Shown: positions 16,411-24,282, numbered from the stretch's first letter. The stretch is DNA of 56,059 nucleotides from JBFMGD01 sp040751775 (GCA_040751775.1 JBFMGD010000014.1:1-56059); one strand, 5' to 3'. Made by a program: numbers and translations. The notes: generated by a model not told the origin, from the letters alone.

Positions 16411-17581
16411 CCGGCTGGTTCGCATTCCGTGCGGGACAAAGAGAGAGGTCCTCCTGAATCCGGAGAACGGGAGGTGGGTGGACCTTGCCCCAAAAGAAGT
16501 TGTGAACCTAATAACCGGCGATATTAACGCCCTGGAACACTTCCGGATACGGGCGCAAGCCCGCAGGCTCTTTACCCCTGCCATATCTCAGAGCGCTCAT
16601 GAAAGTGTTCTAATTGTCGAGGTAACACGGGACTGCAATCTTCGCTGTCTCCATTGCTGCTTTGACTATGGCGGGCGGCAAAAATTGGCCCTGGAGTTTT
16701 TCAGTTGTTTAACCGCTCAAGTCAACCTGTCTGAACTGGTCCTTTCCGGAGGAGAACCCCTGCTTCACCATCAGATCTTCTCATTGATCGAGCTTTCTTT
16801 ATCGCGCGCCCCGAAAGTCTCGCTCGTGACAAACGGCACAGTGCAATACCCGCCGGCGCTCCGGAAACTGGCCGATGGGGGAGCTACTCTTGTAATCTCC
16901 CTGGATGGAGCCAGGGCTGAGACCCACGATCGCCTGAGAGGGGCGGGAGTTTTTAACCTGGCAATAGGAACAGCGCTGCAGTTTCGTGCTTTGAGCCCCA
17001 ATCTCGAATTGAGTTTTACTTGCAATCGAAGAAATCTTCATGAAATACCGCAAATGTTTGACCTGGCCTACAGCCTGGGAGCCTCAAAAATAAATTTTCG
17101 GCCGGTCTATGCTCCGGTTGGCTCGAAATGGGAGAGCCTATCCCTGGATCAAGCCGATTTCAACCGCGCCTGGCTAGAGCTGGTTGATTTAACCGTGGCC
17201 CACCGCCGAAAAATCCAGGTTAAAAACATCGCGCTGATGTTCGATAATGTGCGATTCGGTCAACGGCAAATTTGCGGCGCCGGAAAACATCTGTTTTTCC
17301 TGCAGGCCGATCGCCGCCTCTCTCCCTGCCGCTACTGGTCCAAGACGCACAGTATCAAGTTGGATCTCGCAACCATGGTCAAGGTGATCAATGGTGCAGA
17401 CGCCTTCCCCTCCAGGCCTGCACCGGCTACAACCGACATCTGCCAGGCATGTATCTGGCGGGCAATCTGTGCCGGCGGCTGCCTGGCCCAAAGTTGCGCC
17501 ATGGACGACGCCAGGGGCTATTGTTACCATGAAATCTATAAATACATCTTGAACAAAATCCTTATCAATGAGGTGGTCTAA
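16373..17581 (+). CDS. radical SAM/SPASM peptide-modifying enzyme
   Basis: About 400 residues. The start is uncertain: TTG 16373, overlapping the previous gene by 38 nt, is in frame, and the frame is open from 16286. The N-terminal FNRLVRIPCGTKREVLLNPENGRW resembles the PqqD-like lead-in of peptide maturases. The SAM cluster motif is CNLRCLHC and SGGEPL follows. The C-terminal SPASM part has ICGAGKHLFF, SPCRYW, CQACIWRAICAGGCLAQSC and a last Cys, enough for auxiliary 4Fe-4S clusters. SPASM enzymes form thioether or C-C crosslinks or cut peptides. With only one Cys in the candidate precursor, at most one thioether is possible. Confidence 0.85.
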   Translation: MNRPIILSSAPFNRLVRIPCGTKREVLLNPENGRWVDLAPKEVVNLITGDINALEHFRIRAQARRLFTPAISQSAHESVLIVEVTRDCNLRCLHCCFDYGGRQKLALEFFSCLTAQVNLSELVLSGGEPLLHHQIFSLIELSLSRAPKVSLVTNGTVQYPPALRKLADGGATLVISLDGARAETHDRLRGAGVFNLAIGTALQFRALSPNLELSFTCNRRNLHEIPQMFDLAYSLGASKINFRPVYAPVGSKWESLSLDQADFNRAWLELVDLTVAHRRKIQVKNIALMFDNVRFGQRQICGAGKHLFFLQADRRLSPCRYWSKTHSIKLDLATMVKVINGADAFPSRPAPATTDICQACIWRAICAGGCLAQSCAMDDARGYCYHEIYKYILNKILINEVV

Positions 17582-17630
17582 TAAAATACTTAAAGTTGCA
17601 GAGAATATTTATAGAGAGTTATTAGAGAGT
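17582..17630 (+). repeat. orphan copy of the 5' flank of the decayed membrane gene
   Basis: These 49 bp, starting TAAAATACTTAAAGTTGCAG, match 19174-19222 with few substitutions. The latter lies just before the start of the first decayed membrane-protein gene. Here the similarity ends at a palindromic repeat, so this looks like a truncated remnant of the same unit. Confidence 0.65.
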
Positions 17631-17657
17631 GGGACAAGGGGACAGGTTCCTTGTCCC
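17631..17657 (+). repeat. 27-bp palindromic repeat, copy 1
   Basis: GGGACAAGG / CCTTGTCCC arms (9 bp, perfect) enclose GGACAGGTT. The same element recurs at 18468, 21112 and 22059. Confidence 0.85.
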
Positions 17658-17691
17658 ATATTAGGCATTGTATCAACCATAAAAAATGACT

Positions 17692-18018
17692 TTAAGGATA
17701 GAGACGGATTCCATCCTGGAGAAGTGAGCGGCTAAAAGGATTTTTTTGCATTTCAGATTCGGTATAGACAAATAGGTCCAGACTCACAGGAAAGCGTGCA
17801 GGTAGGTATTGTGGGATCCGTTCACGCGGCGTTTGGGAATCTTCCTGAATTATGATTAGCAGATCCACGTCACTGGCAGCTGTATAGGTGCCTTTCGCCC
17901 ACGATCCGCAGAGGTAGATAGCGATCACTTCTTTCTTGCTTTTCATAATGGCGACATATTCTTCTAAGGCCAGTTTCACGGCATCCTTATTAGGCCAAAA
18001 GATTCTTACAGAACTCAA
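17692..18018 (-). CDS. MNT-type nucleotidyltransferase
   Basis: A 108-residue minimal nucleotidyltransferase. LCGSWAKGTYTAASDVDLLI carries the GSx(8-10)DxD signature with the catalytic Asp pair. The N-terminal VRIFWPNKDAVKLAL matches the family, supporting TTG 18018 even though it overlaps the HEPN gene by 29 nt; GTG 17979 behind AAGGA is an alternative. Such proteins pair with HEPN proteins and in studied toxin-antitoxin pairs add AMP to the HEPN partner, neutralising it. Confidence 0.85.
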   Translation of the reverse strand: MSSVRIFWPNKDAVKLALEEYVAIMKSKKEVIAIYLCGSWAKGTYTAASDVDLLIIIQEDSQTPRERIPQYLPARFPVSLDLFVYTESEMQKNPFSRSLLQDGIRLYP

Positions 18019-18379
18019 TTATCTCACTCGCGATCTCCACGGCGGCATTGCCTTCCGCAGCTGTAAAGTAATCCGTGGGTGCACCTGTATCAAATCCATT
18101 CGGGTACCTTGCCGGGATATAATACTTATCAATAACCTTTGCTTTTTCAACTAAGTCCGGGGAGACGTTTGTTTCCGCCGGCAAACTTGTCAATAAAATA
18201 CTGACCGAATGACCCCAGGCCTCCGCATGTAACTGTTGGAAAACAGCTTTAACAGCCTTTTCCGCAGCCTGTTGCGCAGAAAAACAAGCCCACTCGTAAT
18301 CATGCAAATTAACAGAGTTACGCGCATGACGGATATCAGCTTCCGCTTGTTTCATCCAATCGCGGCTTCGGTTTGCCAT
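17990..18379 (-). CDS. HEPN-domain protein
   Basis: A 129-residue helical protein from ATG 18379, behind GAGGTGATTGTA. WMKQAEADIRHARNSV, ACFSAQQAAEKAVKAV and the late YYIPARYPNGF are typical of the HEPN family that accompanies MNT nucleotidyltransferases. A clear C-terminal RNxxxH RNase motif is not seen, so RNase toxicity is uncertain. The pair may be a toxin-antitoxin module or a related conflict system. It lies within the decayed island. Confidence 0.85.
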   Translation of the reverse strand: MANRSRDWMKQAEADIRHARNSVNLHDYEWACFSAQQAAEKAVKAVFQQLHAEAWGHSVSILLTSLPAETNVSPDLVEKAKVIDKYYIPARYPNGFDTGAPTDYFTAAEGNAAVEIASEIIEFCKNLLA

Positions 18380-18467
18380 TACAATCACCTCATTACCTCA
18401 TACTACCCTTAATAGCATATATTGTCAAGCAATTTACATGATTCTTCCAGATGAATGCTATGTAGAA

Positions 18468-18494
18468 GGGGCAAGGAACCTGTCTCCTTGCCCC
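18468..18494 (-). repeat. 27-bp palindromic repeat, copy 2 (inverted)
   Basis: GGGGCAAGG / CCTTGCCCC arms, extendable by two A/T pairs, with the loop in the opposite orientation to copy 1. The paired changes in both arms (A to G with T to C) keep the stem, which suggests the hairpin itself is conserved. Confidence 0.85.
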
Positions 18495-18525
18495 TTAGGT
18501 CAACCGCAGTGTGAAGACGGATTAC

Positions 18526-19014
18526 TCAAATAATCTTATCGATCTGGCTTTCAATGTATTCTTTTCCTGCAAATTTCCCGGGATAAGTACTGTGCAGGGC
18601 GAATCCTCTCCGGAATTTGCCCCCGCTGCCCTCGATTATCTGCTTCATATGTTCATGGACCTTGTCGCTGCCGCCGCCCTTGGGGTCCGCCTGGAAGGTA
18701 ACCACTGTCACCTCTTTCCCGCTGAAGTCCGCCTTCTGCAAAAAGGCGTTCATGGCCGGCGTTCCATGGCTTGCCCAGATCGGTGTCATCAAGTAAATAC
18801 TCGTGAACTTTTCAATACCCTGCCAGGGTTCGCCCTGCAACTCTGGCTTTTTACCGACAGATGCCCGCAACCCGGCTCTCAAGAAACCGGTCAAGCCCTT
18901 GTATTCCCTGGTTTCCAACAGTTCAACCACTTCAGCGCCCAATTTCCCGGCCAGGTATTCCGCACCTATCCGGGTATTGTTACTTCTGGAGAAATAGACT
19001 ATTCCTGTCGACAT
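18526..19014 (-). CDS. flavodoxin-like protein
   Basis: A 162-residue flavodoxin-fold protein from ATG 19014, behind GGGGTGATAACC. GIVYFSRSNNTRIGAEYLA is the FMN phosphate loop; YLMTPIWASHGTPAMNAFL is the flavin-flanking loop. It has no Cys cluster, so it is not an iron-sulfur flavoprotein. The last 32 codons recur as a fragment at 21260-21358. The gene looks intact. A partner reductase is not visible. Confidence 0.85.
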   Translation of the reverse strand: MSTGIVYFSRSNNTRIGAEYLAGKLGAEVVELLETREYKGLTGFLRAGLRASVGKKPELQGEPWQGIEKFTSIYLMTPIWASHGTPAMNAFLQKADFSGKEVTVVTFQADPKGGGSDKVHEHMKQIIEGSGGKFRRGFALHSTYPGKFAGKEYIESQIDKII

Positions 19015-19173
19015 GGTTATCACCCCATTTTAACTTATAGGAACAAAGAATCCACCATCTTGTCCCTCTTTTATACCGTCAGCCGATAGCGCTGTCAATA
19101 CTATGTAGCACTAATATTTTTAACAAATACTTAAAGCGTTAAAATGAACCCGCCCCTTTTCCGCTCCGATAAT

Positions 19174-19222
19174 AAAATACTGCAAGTTGCAGAGAATAGT
19201 TTTCGAGAGCTATTCGAAAGGA
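19174..19222 (+). repeat. 5' flank repeat, partner of 17582-17630
   Basis: TAAAATACTGCAAGTTGCAG and the following bases parallel 17582-17630. It directly precedes the translation start of the first decayed membrane gene. Confidence 0.65.
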
Positions 19223-19230
19223 TGTTTACG

Positions 19231-19720
19231 ATGAAAATCAAAGATCCCGTGTTGCTCGGCGGTATCGCCGGGCTAATCGGTAACGCGGCTAAACTTGCCG
19301 GCAATATATGTTTAACGCATATGTGCTGGATATATCAAATACCACTTACCCGGAAATAGCCGCGGGGATCTTCATGACAAAAAAAGAACGAAGAAAAAAG
19401 TGGGGTTGGCCGTGGGAGCTATCGCCGACTTTGCCATTGGAGCAATACTGGGTGTTCCTATAGTCTATCTTCTTCGATACACTGGGAAGGATCATGCCGC
19501 CGTGAAGGGTTTGGGCTATGGACACTTTGTTCTGGATCGCGCTCTACGGTACTTTGGGCAGCCTGTTCGGCACACAAGGCGTCTTTCCGCTCAATGCACC
19601 GACAAACTTGTCCGCATTTATCATCACAGCTGGTACGGGATAACAACTGCGGCGGTTATAGCAAAGCTGGGTGACCCGGGCTTATTTCCGGAACCGAAAG
19701 ATAAAAGTGAATCCCGCAAA
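19231..19720 (+). pseudogene. decayed small multispan membrane protein, copy 1
   Basis: The gene starts MKIKDPVLLGGIAGLIGNAAKLAGN from ATG 19231 and then jumps frames at least three times. Consecutive pieces read AYVLDISNTTYPEIAAGIF, IADFAIGAILGVPIVYLL-TGKDHAAVKGLGYGHF, WIALYGTLGSLFGTQGVFPL, and SWYGITTAAVIAKLGDPGLF. Read together they give one roughly 160-residue membrane protein related to copy 2 at 20528. I do not know its function. The many frame changes indicate real decay rather than single sequencing errors. Confidence 0.8.
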
Positions 19721-20452
19721 TTAAAGCCCCTTGTTTTTGATCGCACTCCTGAACAGTATCACCAGCACGGCCAAAGCCAGGCACAGCAGGACAGCAGGAA
19801 AGAGATACCGGCCGGCACGTAAACCGCCTTCATTTTCGGATCCGGTACCCGGTGAGGCGGCGATCACCCGGGGTAGCCCTGCGATATAGCTTTCCAGTTC
19901 ACTCTTCTCTTCTTCCGCTCTCTGTTGACCGGCAATAGTGTATTTCTGGATGAGATATGCACCGGTTAGCCAACCTGGCGGTTCGGTATCGTTCTGATCC
20001 AAGGCAACCACCCCCTGTGGCGATAGAGGCTCGAGGCGCCCGTCCCGCCTCACTAAAAAGAGCAGGACCGTATTGCCCCATTCGTTGAGCCGGTAATAAG
20101 TAGAGATGGCCGGCTGCTTGTTGCGCGCACCCGGCGTGGCAACAGTCAGTGCGGCGTCATTGTGTTTGCCTCTCAGATAATAGTGAGCCTCGACCCTCCA
20201 GAAAGTCATCCACATGCCCTCCACCTGTTCCGTCCCGGAGATGCCTTTGATTTCTCCAATCACGATCAGGTCCGCCTGTTCCACCAACTCTTCGGTAGAG
20301 AAATGCACCCAGCATGGCTCCGCCGGCAGAGCGGATAGAATAACGACAAGCAGGACTATGACTGTCATCGGAAAAACAAGTACCGGGCTACGGGCACGGA
20401 GACGGCAGCTACCGCTATAATGACATTTCTTAACGGTTTTTTTTTTAAGCAT
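19721..20452 (-). CDS. exported, membrane-anchored protein of unknown function
   Basis: A 243-residue protein from ATG 20452, behind AAGAGGTGTTTGA. It has a basic start, a signal/transmembrane segment (about residues 25-45), an extracytoplasmic domain beginning CWVHFSTEELVEQADLIVIGEI and a C-terminal transmembrane helix (about 215-235) followed by a basic tail. The middle, with ADLIVIGEIKGI and later YRLNEWGNTVLLFL, looks like a beta-rich extracytoplasmic domain of unknown type. It lies between the two decayed membrane genes, and its 3' end meets the end of copy 1. Confidence 0.65.
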   Translation of the reverse strand: MLKKKTVKKCHYSGSCRLRARSPVLVFPMTVIVLLVVILSALPAEPCWVHFSTEELVEQADLIVIGEIKGISGTEQVEGMWMTFWRVEAHYYLRGKHNDAALTVATPGARNKQPAISTYYRLNEWGNTVLLFLVRRDGRLEPLSPQGVVALDQNDTEPPGWLTGAYLIQKYTIAGQQRAEEEKSELESYIAGLPRVIAASPGTGSENEGGLRAGRYLFPAVLLCLALAVLVILFRSAIKNKGL

Positions 20453-20527
20453 TCAAACACCTCTTAAATGAAAGACATAAGTAACCACTTTTTAGTTCCC
20501 CGGGTTATATATTATTAATCATTCCTT

Positions 20528-21197
20528 ATGGAAAAGCTAATATTAAAGCATTGTATCAAGGGGGTTTTCGAAATCAAAAAGATAAAGGATAGAATGATCT
20601 TAGGAATGATCAGTAGGGTTTTGGGTACTGCAGCAAAGGGAATCACAGCTTCTTTATTAATAAGAAGTATGAAATTAGGGACACAAGATGGCCCCACATA
20701 TGCTGCCGGTATCCATCTCCCTAAAAGAACAATGCTTTTTAGTGGAAAGTCAAAGCAAGTTAAATTAATTGGTATTTTCACAAATCACATTATCGGCGCT
20801 ATGCTGGGAGTATATACGGTTTATCTCCTTTCATATAACGGGGAAAGACCACTATCTTCTCAAGGGGATCGGTTTAGGCCATTTCTCATGGACCTCCATG
20901 TACGGGTTTTTAGCAACCATGGGAGCCACCAGTTCACATCCTGCCGGTGCTAGTAATACAATCAATAACCTGATCAACCATTCAGTGTATGGATTGGTGA
21001 CAAACTTGGTTGCAGTTAAACTCGGTGATGAGGGGTTATTCAAACCCAATCTGGCGAGTTTGGGTAAACCAAGAGAAGATAATAAAGGGGTTTCGAGCGG
21101 GACATGGAAGTGGGACAAGGAACCTGTCCCCTTGTCCCACTTGTCCCACTATACAAACAGAGATAGCGATGCTGTTGAAATACTGCCGCAAAACTAA
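20528..21197 (+). pseudogene. decayed small multispan membrane protein, copy 2
   Basis: The first frame reads KIKDRMILGMISRVLGTAAK ... IGIFTNHIIGAMLGVYTVYLL. Near 20838 the family sequence continues in another frame: TGKDHYLLKGIGLGHFSW ... NHSVYGLVTNLVAVKLGDEGLF. One frameshift therefore splits the gene. The start is also unclear, because the ATG of copy 1 aligns to GAA here. The second frame then runs through the palindromic repeat at 21112 before stopping, so the natural C-terminus appears lost too. Confidence 0.75.
21112..21138 (-). repeat. 27-bp palindromic repeat, copy 3 (inverted)
   Basis: GGGACAAGG-AACCTGTCC-CCTTGTCCC, the exact reverse complement of copies 1 and 4. It is followed by an extra half-site, ACTTGTCCCAC. 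Confidence 0.85.
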
Positions 21198-21259
21198 GTA
21201 CGGCGGCCAGACAATGATGATAGCACCAATAAGTACGGACACTTTAATAAATAGGAGAA

Positions 21260-21358
21260 CTAAATAGTTTTATCGATCTGGCTTTCTATGTATTCTCTCC
21301 CGGCAAGTTTTCCCGGATAAGCGCTGTGCAGGGCGAGTCCTTTCCTGAATTTCCCTCC
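21260..21358 (-). pseudogene. C-terminal fragment of a second flavodoxin
   Basis: The minus strand reads HGGKFRKGLALHSAYPGKLA, then GREYIESQIDKTI and a stop, closely matching the last 32 residues of the flavodoxin at 18526-19014. Nothing upstream continues the gene. It is a truncated paralogue. Confidence 0.85.
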
Positions 21359-21385
21359 ATGGCTATCCACCTCGTATTAAGTTAG

Positions 21386-21935
21386 TTATAAATTACAATC
21401 ACAGTGCTTCAAAGTCAGGGCTTTTTGATCCATTTCCGAAAGAATAGGGTCCGAAATATTGAAATCGATATTAAGTTCAGCATCATCAAACGCTATGGCC
21501 CTCATTAAAACCGGGTCAAAATAATGATCAATCCGCATAACAATATTCGTGTCATCCTCTAAAGATAAAAAAGCATGTCCAAAGCCTGCATGGATATATA
21601 TTTGCTTCTTATTTTCAGGGTTTAATTCAACAGAAACCCACTTTTTATACGTTTTTGAATCATGCCGCAAATCAACTGCGAAATCGAGACCGCGCCCTCT
21701 TGTGCAATATAGCAATTTAGTTTGCGCCTTTGGATGATTTTGAAAATGAATTCCATAAAGCGTTCCTTTTTTCATCGGACAATATAGAGTTTCTTCAACA
21801 AATTCAATAAAAATTCCAACATCCTCTAATTCTCGCTTAGAAAAAATTTTATGTGAAGTTCTACGATTATCTTTGTTGGCATCGTATTCAAATACTAAAA
21901 ACGTCTTCTAAGCTTAATCGAGTTACCTTTAACAT
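21386..21935 (-). pseudogene. dTDP-4-dehydrorhamnose 3,5-epimerase-like gene with one frameshift
   Basis: From ATG 21935, behind GAGGAGAATGATAA, the frame MLKVTRLSLEDV runs into a T5 tract (minus strand, about 21897-21901). It then stops unless one T is dropped; after that the sequence continues LVFEYDANKDNRRTSHKIFS to the stop at 21386. TLYGIHFQ, DLRHDSKTYKKWV, GFGHAFL and DPILSEMDQ match RfbC/cupin-fold epimerases; the catalytic His of GIHFQ is kept. It makes dTDP-4-keto-L-rhamnose in surface sugar synthesis. No rfbA, B or D is nearby. The homopolymer position means a sequencing error is possible, in which case the gene is intact. Confidence 0.75.
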
Positions 21936-22058
21936 TTATCATTCTCCTCATGCAGGATAACCAAAACAATCTACCATTATATTTGACCATACTAAAAAAA
22001 AGAAGTCAATTACATTGGTTTTTCAGGGTACTCCTTATTTGGAAAAATACTATAAAAT

Positions 22059-22085
22059 GGGACAAGGGGACAGGTTCCTTGTCCC
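22059..22085 (+). repeat. 27-bp palindromic repeat, copy 4
   Basis: Identical to copy 1 over all 27 bp. It is the rightmost copy, about 220 bp before tRNA-Val. Confidence 0.85.
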
Positions 22086-22258
22086 AAATAGGTCATCGGA
22101 TTAGGCCATCTTGCGCACCGCCAACGCTGAACCTGCTGCCCAGGCGACTGAAATCCCGCATTCCGCAATTCTATCCGCAATTCTATGGGTAAGCAAAAAT
22201 TCCTGCTCAATCGGAACACATTTTCCCGCTTCAGCGGTAGCCGCTAAGCAAAAATTCA

Positions 22259-22297
22259 GTGCCGGGCACCTGGGAATAATAACCAGGTTACCGGCAC
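22259..22297 (-). terminator. hairpin downstream of tRNA-Val
   Basis: GTGCCGG (22259-22265) pairs with CCGGCAC (22291-22297), and CCTGG pairs with CCAGG inside, with mismatches between. On the minus strand it comes 7 nt after the tRNA-Val 3' end and is followed by TGAATTTTTG. It may equally be a REP-like palindrome. Confidence 0.5.
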
Positions 22298-22303
22298 CTT
22301 TTC

Positions 22304-22378
22304 TGGTGGGCGAAGAGGGATTTGAACCCCCGACCCCCTGCTTGTAAGGCAGGTGCTCCCCCGCTGAGCTATTCGCCC
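22304..22378 (-). tRNA. tRNA-Val (anticodon TAC)
   Basis: 75 nt with encoded CCA. Acceptor GGGCGAA pairs with TTCGCCC; the anticodon loop is CTTACAA and the T-loop GGTTCAAAT. All four arms fold. It marks the right edge of the decayed island. Confidence 0.95.
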
Positions 22379-22530
22379 GTGCCTTGCTCTTGGCCGCCTT
22401 CTTATTATAAGAGGTTTGCACCGAAATGTAAAGGGGCCGCGGCATTCATTAATTATGTTGCCATAACCGGCGCCACAGTTTAATATTTAATTATGCATAT
22501 TGTGATACATCGCCGCAAGGAGGAACAGCC

Positions 22531-24033
22531 ATGTACAGGCAGAAATTTCCCATTATGAACGCAGAAGAAGCCGCGGCCATGATCAACCATGGCCAAACGA
22601 TCGCCTTCAGCGGCTTTACCCCCGCCGGCGCGGCGAAGGTTGTGCCCGTGGCCCTGGCCAGGCGGGCTCAAAAACTGCACGCCCGCGGAGAGCCTTTTAA
22701 ACTGCGCGTGCTCACCGGGGCTTCATCAGGCAAGCTGGACGATATCCTGGCCGCCGCCGACGCGATTGCCTGGCGGGCGCCATACCAATCGTCACCCGTG
22801 CTGCGCAACCTGATCAACGCCCAGAAGGTTGAATATATGGACGTGCACCTCTCACACCTGCCCCAGATGGTCATGTTCGGCTTCTTCGGCCATATCGATA
22901 TTGCGGTGATTGAAGCGGCGGAGGTCACTCCCGACGGGCGGGTTTACCTCACCTCATCCATCGGCGCCTCACCCACTTTTCTGCAATGCGCGAAAAAGGT
23001 AATTATCGAGCGGAACAGTTACCATTCCGTGCGTTTGCACGAAATGGCTGATATCAGGATTCTACCGCTGCCGCCGCATCGCAGCCCTATCCCCATCTAC
23101 CATCCCCTGGATAAGATCGGGCTGCCCTATATGGCGATTGACCCGGATAAAATTGTCGCCGTGGTCGATAACCATGAACCGGACCATATAGCGGCGATGG
23201 ACCCGCCGGACGAGGTGAGCCAACGCATCGCGCAGCAGGTTGTCAAATTTTTATGGCAGGAACGGCGCGACGGGCGGATTCCGAAGGAGTTCCTGCCCCT
23301 GCAGGCCGGCGTGGGGAATATCGCCAACGCGGTCATGGCTTCACTTGGCGAAGACCCCGATATACCTCCTTTCAGCATGTTTAGCGAGGTTTTCCAGGAT
23401 TCGCTGGTAAACCTGATGGAGCACGGCAAACTGATGGGCGCCAGCGCGTGCAGCCTGAGCATCTCGGACGATAATTTACAACACATTTACGATAATATGG
23501 ATTTTTTTGCGCCGCGGATTGTCCTCCGTCCGCAAGAGCTTTCCAACAACCCGGGGGTAATCCGGCGGCTGGGGGTAATCGCGCTCAATACGATCCTGGA
23601 GATGGACCTGTCCGGCCATGCCAACTCTACCCATGTTTTGGGTAAAGACGTGATGAACGGTGTAGGCGGCAGCGGTGATTTTACCAGGAATGCCTACCTC
23701 TCAATCTTTATGTCGCCGTCAACCGCCAAAGGAGGCCGCATCTCCACGGTAGTGCCCATGGTTACCCACACCGACCACAACGAACACTCGGTTCAGGTGG
23801 TGGTAACCGAGCATGGCCTGGCCGATTTGCGGGGTCTTGGTCCGATGGAAAGAGCAAAACGGATTATTTATCAGTGCGCCCATCCCGCGTACCGGGAATA
23901 CCTGCACAGGTACCTGGAGAGCGCGCCTGCCGGCCACATCCGCCAGAACCTGGAGACATGTTTTGACATGCATAAAAACCTGCTGCATACCGGGCAAATG
24001 CTGCCGGGAATTGATTTAAAACAGTTTGAGTGA
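22531..24033 (+). CDS. acetyl-CoA hydrolase/transferase family (succinate or acetate CoA-transferase)
   Basis: A 500-residue class I CoA transferase from ATG 22531, behind AAGGAGGAACAGCC. Features are the N-terminal GQTIAFSGFTPAGAAKVVP, a central FSMFSEVFQDS holding the catalytic Glu that forms the glutamyl-CoA thioester, and the late GVGGSGDFTRNAYLS and TEHGLADLRG motifs. The length and motifs suit the Cat1/succinyl-CoA:acetate CoA-transferase group rather than the shorter 4-hydroxybutyrate type. In fermenting or syntrophic Clostridia these enzymes move CoA between acetate and another acid. The gene is alone between tRNA genes, so the partner acid is not indicated. Confidence 0.88.
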   Translation: MYRQKFPIMNAEEAAAMINHGQTIAFSGFTPAGAAKVVPVALARRAQKLHARGEPFKLRVLTGASSGKLDDILAAADAIAWRAPYQSSPVLRNLINAQKVEYMDVHLSHLPQMVMFGFFGHIDIAVIEAAEVTPDGRVYLTSSIGASPTFLQCAKKVIIERNSYHSVRLHEMADIRILPLPPHRSPIPIYHPLDKIGLPYMAIDPDKIVAVVDNHEPDHIAAMDPPDEVSQRIAQQVVKFLWQERRDGRIPKEFLPLQAGVGNIANAVMASLGEDPDIPPFSMFSEVFQDSLVNLMEHGKLMGASACSLSISDDNLQHIYDNMDFFAPRIVLRPQELSNNPGVIRRLGVIALNTILEMDLSGHANSTHVLGKDVMNGVGGSGDFTRNAYLSIFMSPSTAKGGRISTVVPMVTHTDHNEHSVQVVVTEHGLADLRGLGPMERAKRIIYQCAHPAYREYLHRYLESAPAGHIRQNLETCFDMHKNLLHTGQMLPGIDLKQFE

Positions 24034-24127
24034 TTCGGGGAGAGGGGTTTACAGGAAAGAGTGAGAAAGCGGCGGAAAAGTTCGAAAACAGCGGAACCGC
24101 CATCGCATTTGAAGGCGGTTCCGCTGA

Positions 24128-24203
24128 TGGTGACCCCTAGGGGATTCGAACCCCTGCTGCCAGCTTGAAAGGCTGGTGTCCTAACCGATTAGACGAAGGG
24201 GCC
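24128..24203 (-). tRNA. tRNA-Glu (anticodon TTC)
   Basis: 76 nt with encoded CCA. The acceptor GGCCCCT/AGGGGTC has one G-T pair; the anticodon loop is CTTTCAA and the T-arm GGGGTTCGAATCCCC. Confidence 0.95.
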
Positions 24204-24206
24204 AAG

Positions 24207-24282
24207 TGGTGGGCCCACCAGGGCTCGAACCTGGGACCAACCGGTTATGAGCCGGCCGCTCTTCCAGCTGAGCTATGGGCCC
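24207..24282 (-). tRNA. tRNA-Met (anticodon CAT)
   Basis: 76 nt with encoded CCA. Acceptor GGGCCCA/TGGGCCC, anticodon loop CTCATAA. It is not an initiator, as position 1 is paired. Elongator Met is favoured, but a tRNA-Ile2 read after lysidine modification has the same anticodon and is not excluded. It is 3 bp upstream of tRNA-Glu on the same strand, so the two are probably one transcript. Confidence 0.85.

Noticed and set aside
22304..22378. tRNA-Val as the attachment site of an integrated element
   Set aside because: No integrase gene and no direct repeat of the tRNA 3' end was found on the far side of the 17.6-22.3 kb island.
22101..22445. Minus-strand frame reading through tRNA-Val
   Set aside because: It runs through a well-folded tRNA and a hairpin; no ribosome site or recognisable domain supports it.
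24207..24282. Initiator tRNA-Met
   Set aside because: The first acceptor pair is a normal G-C pair and the anticodon stem lacks the three consecutive G-C pairs in the initiator arrangement.
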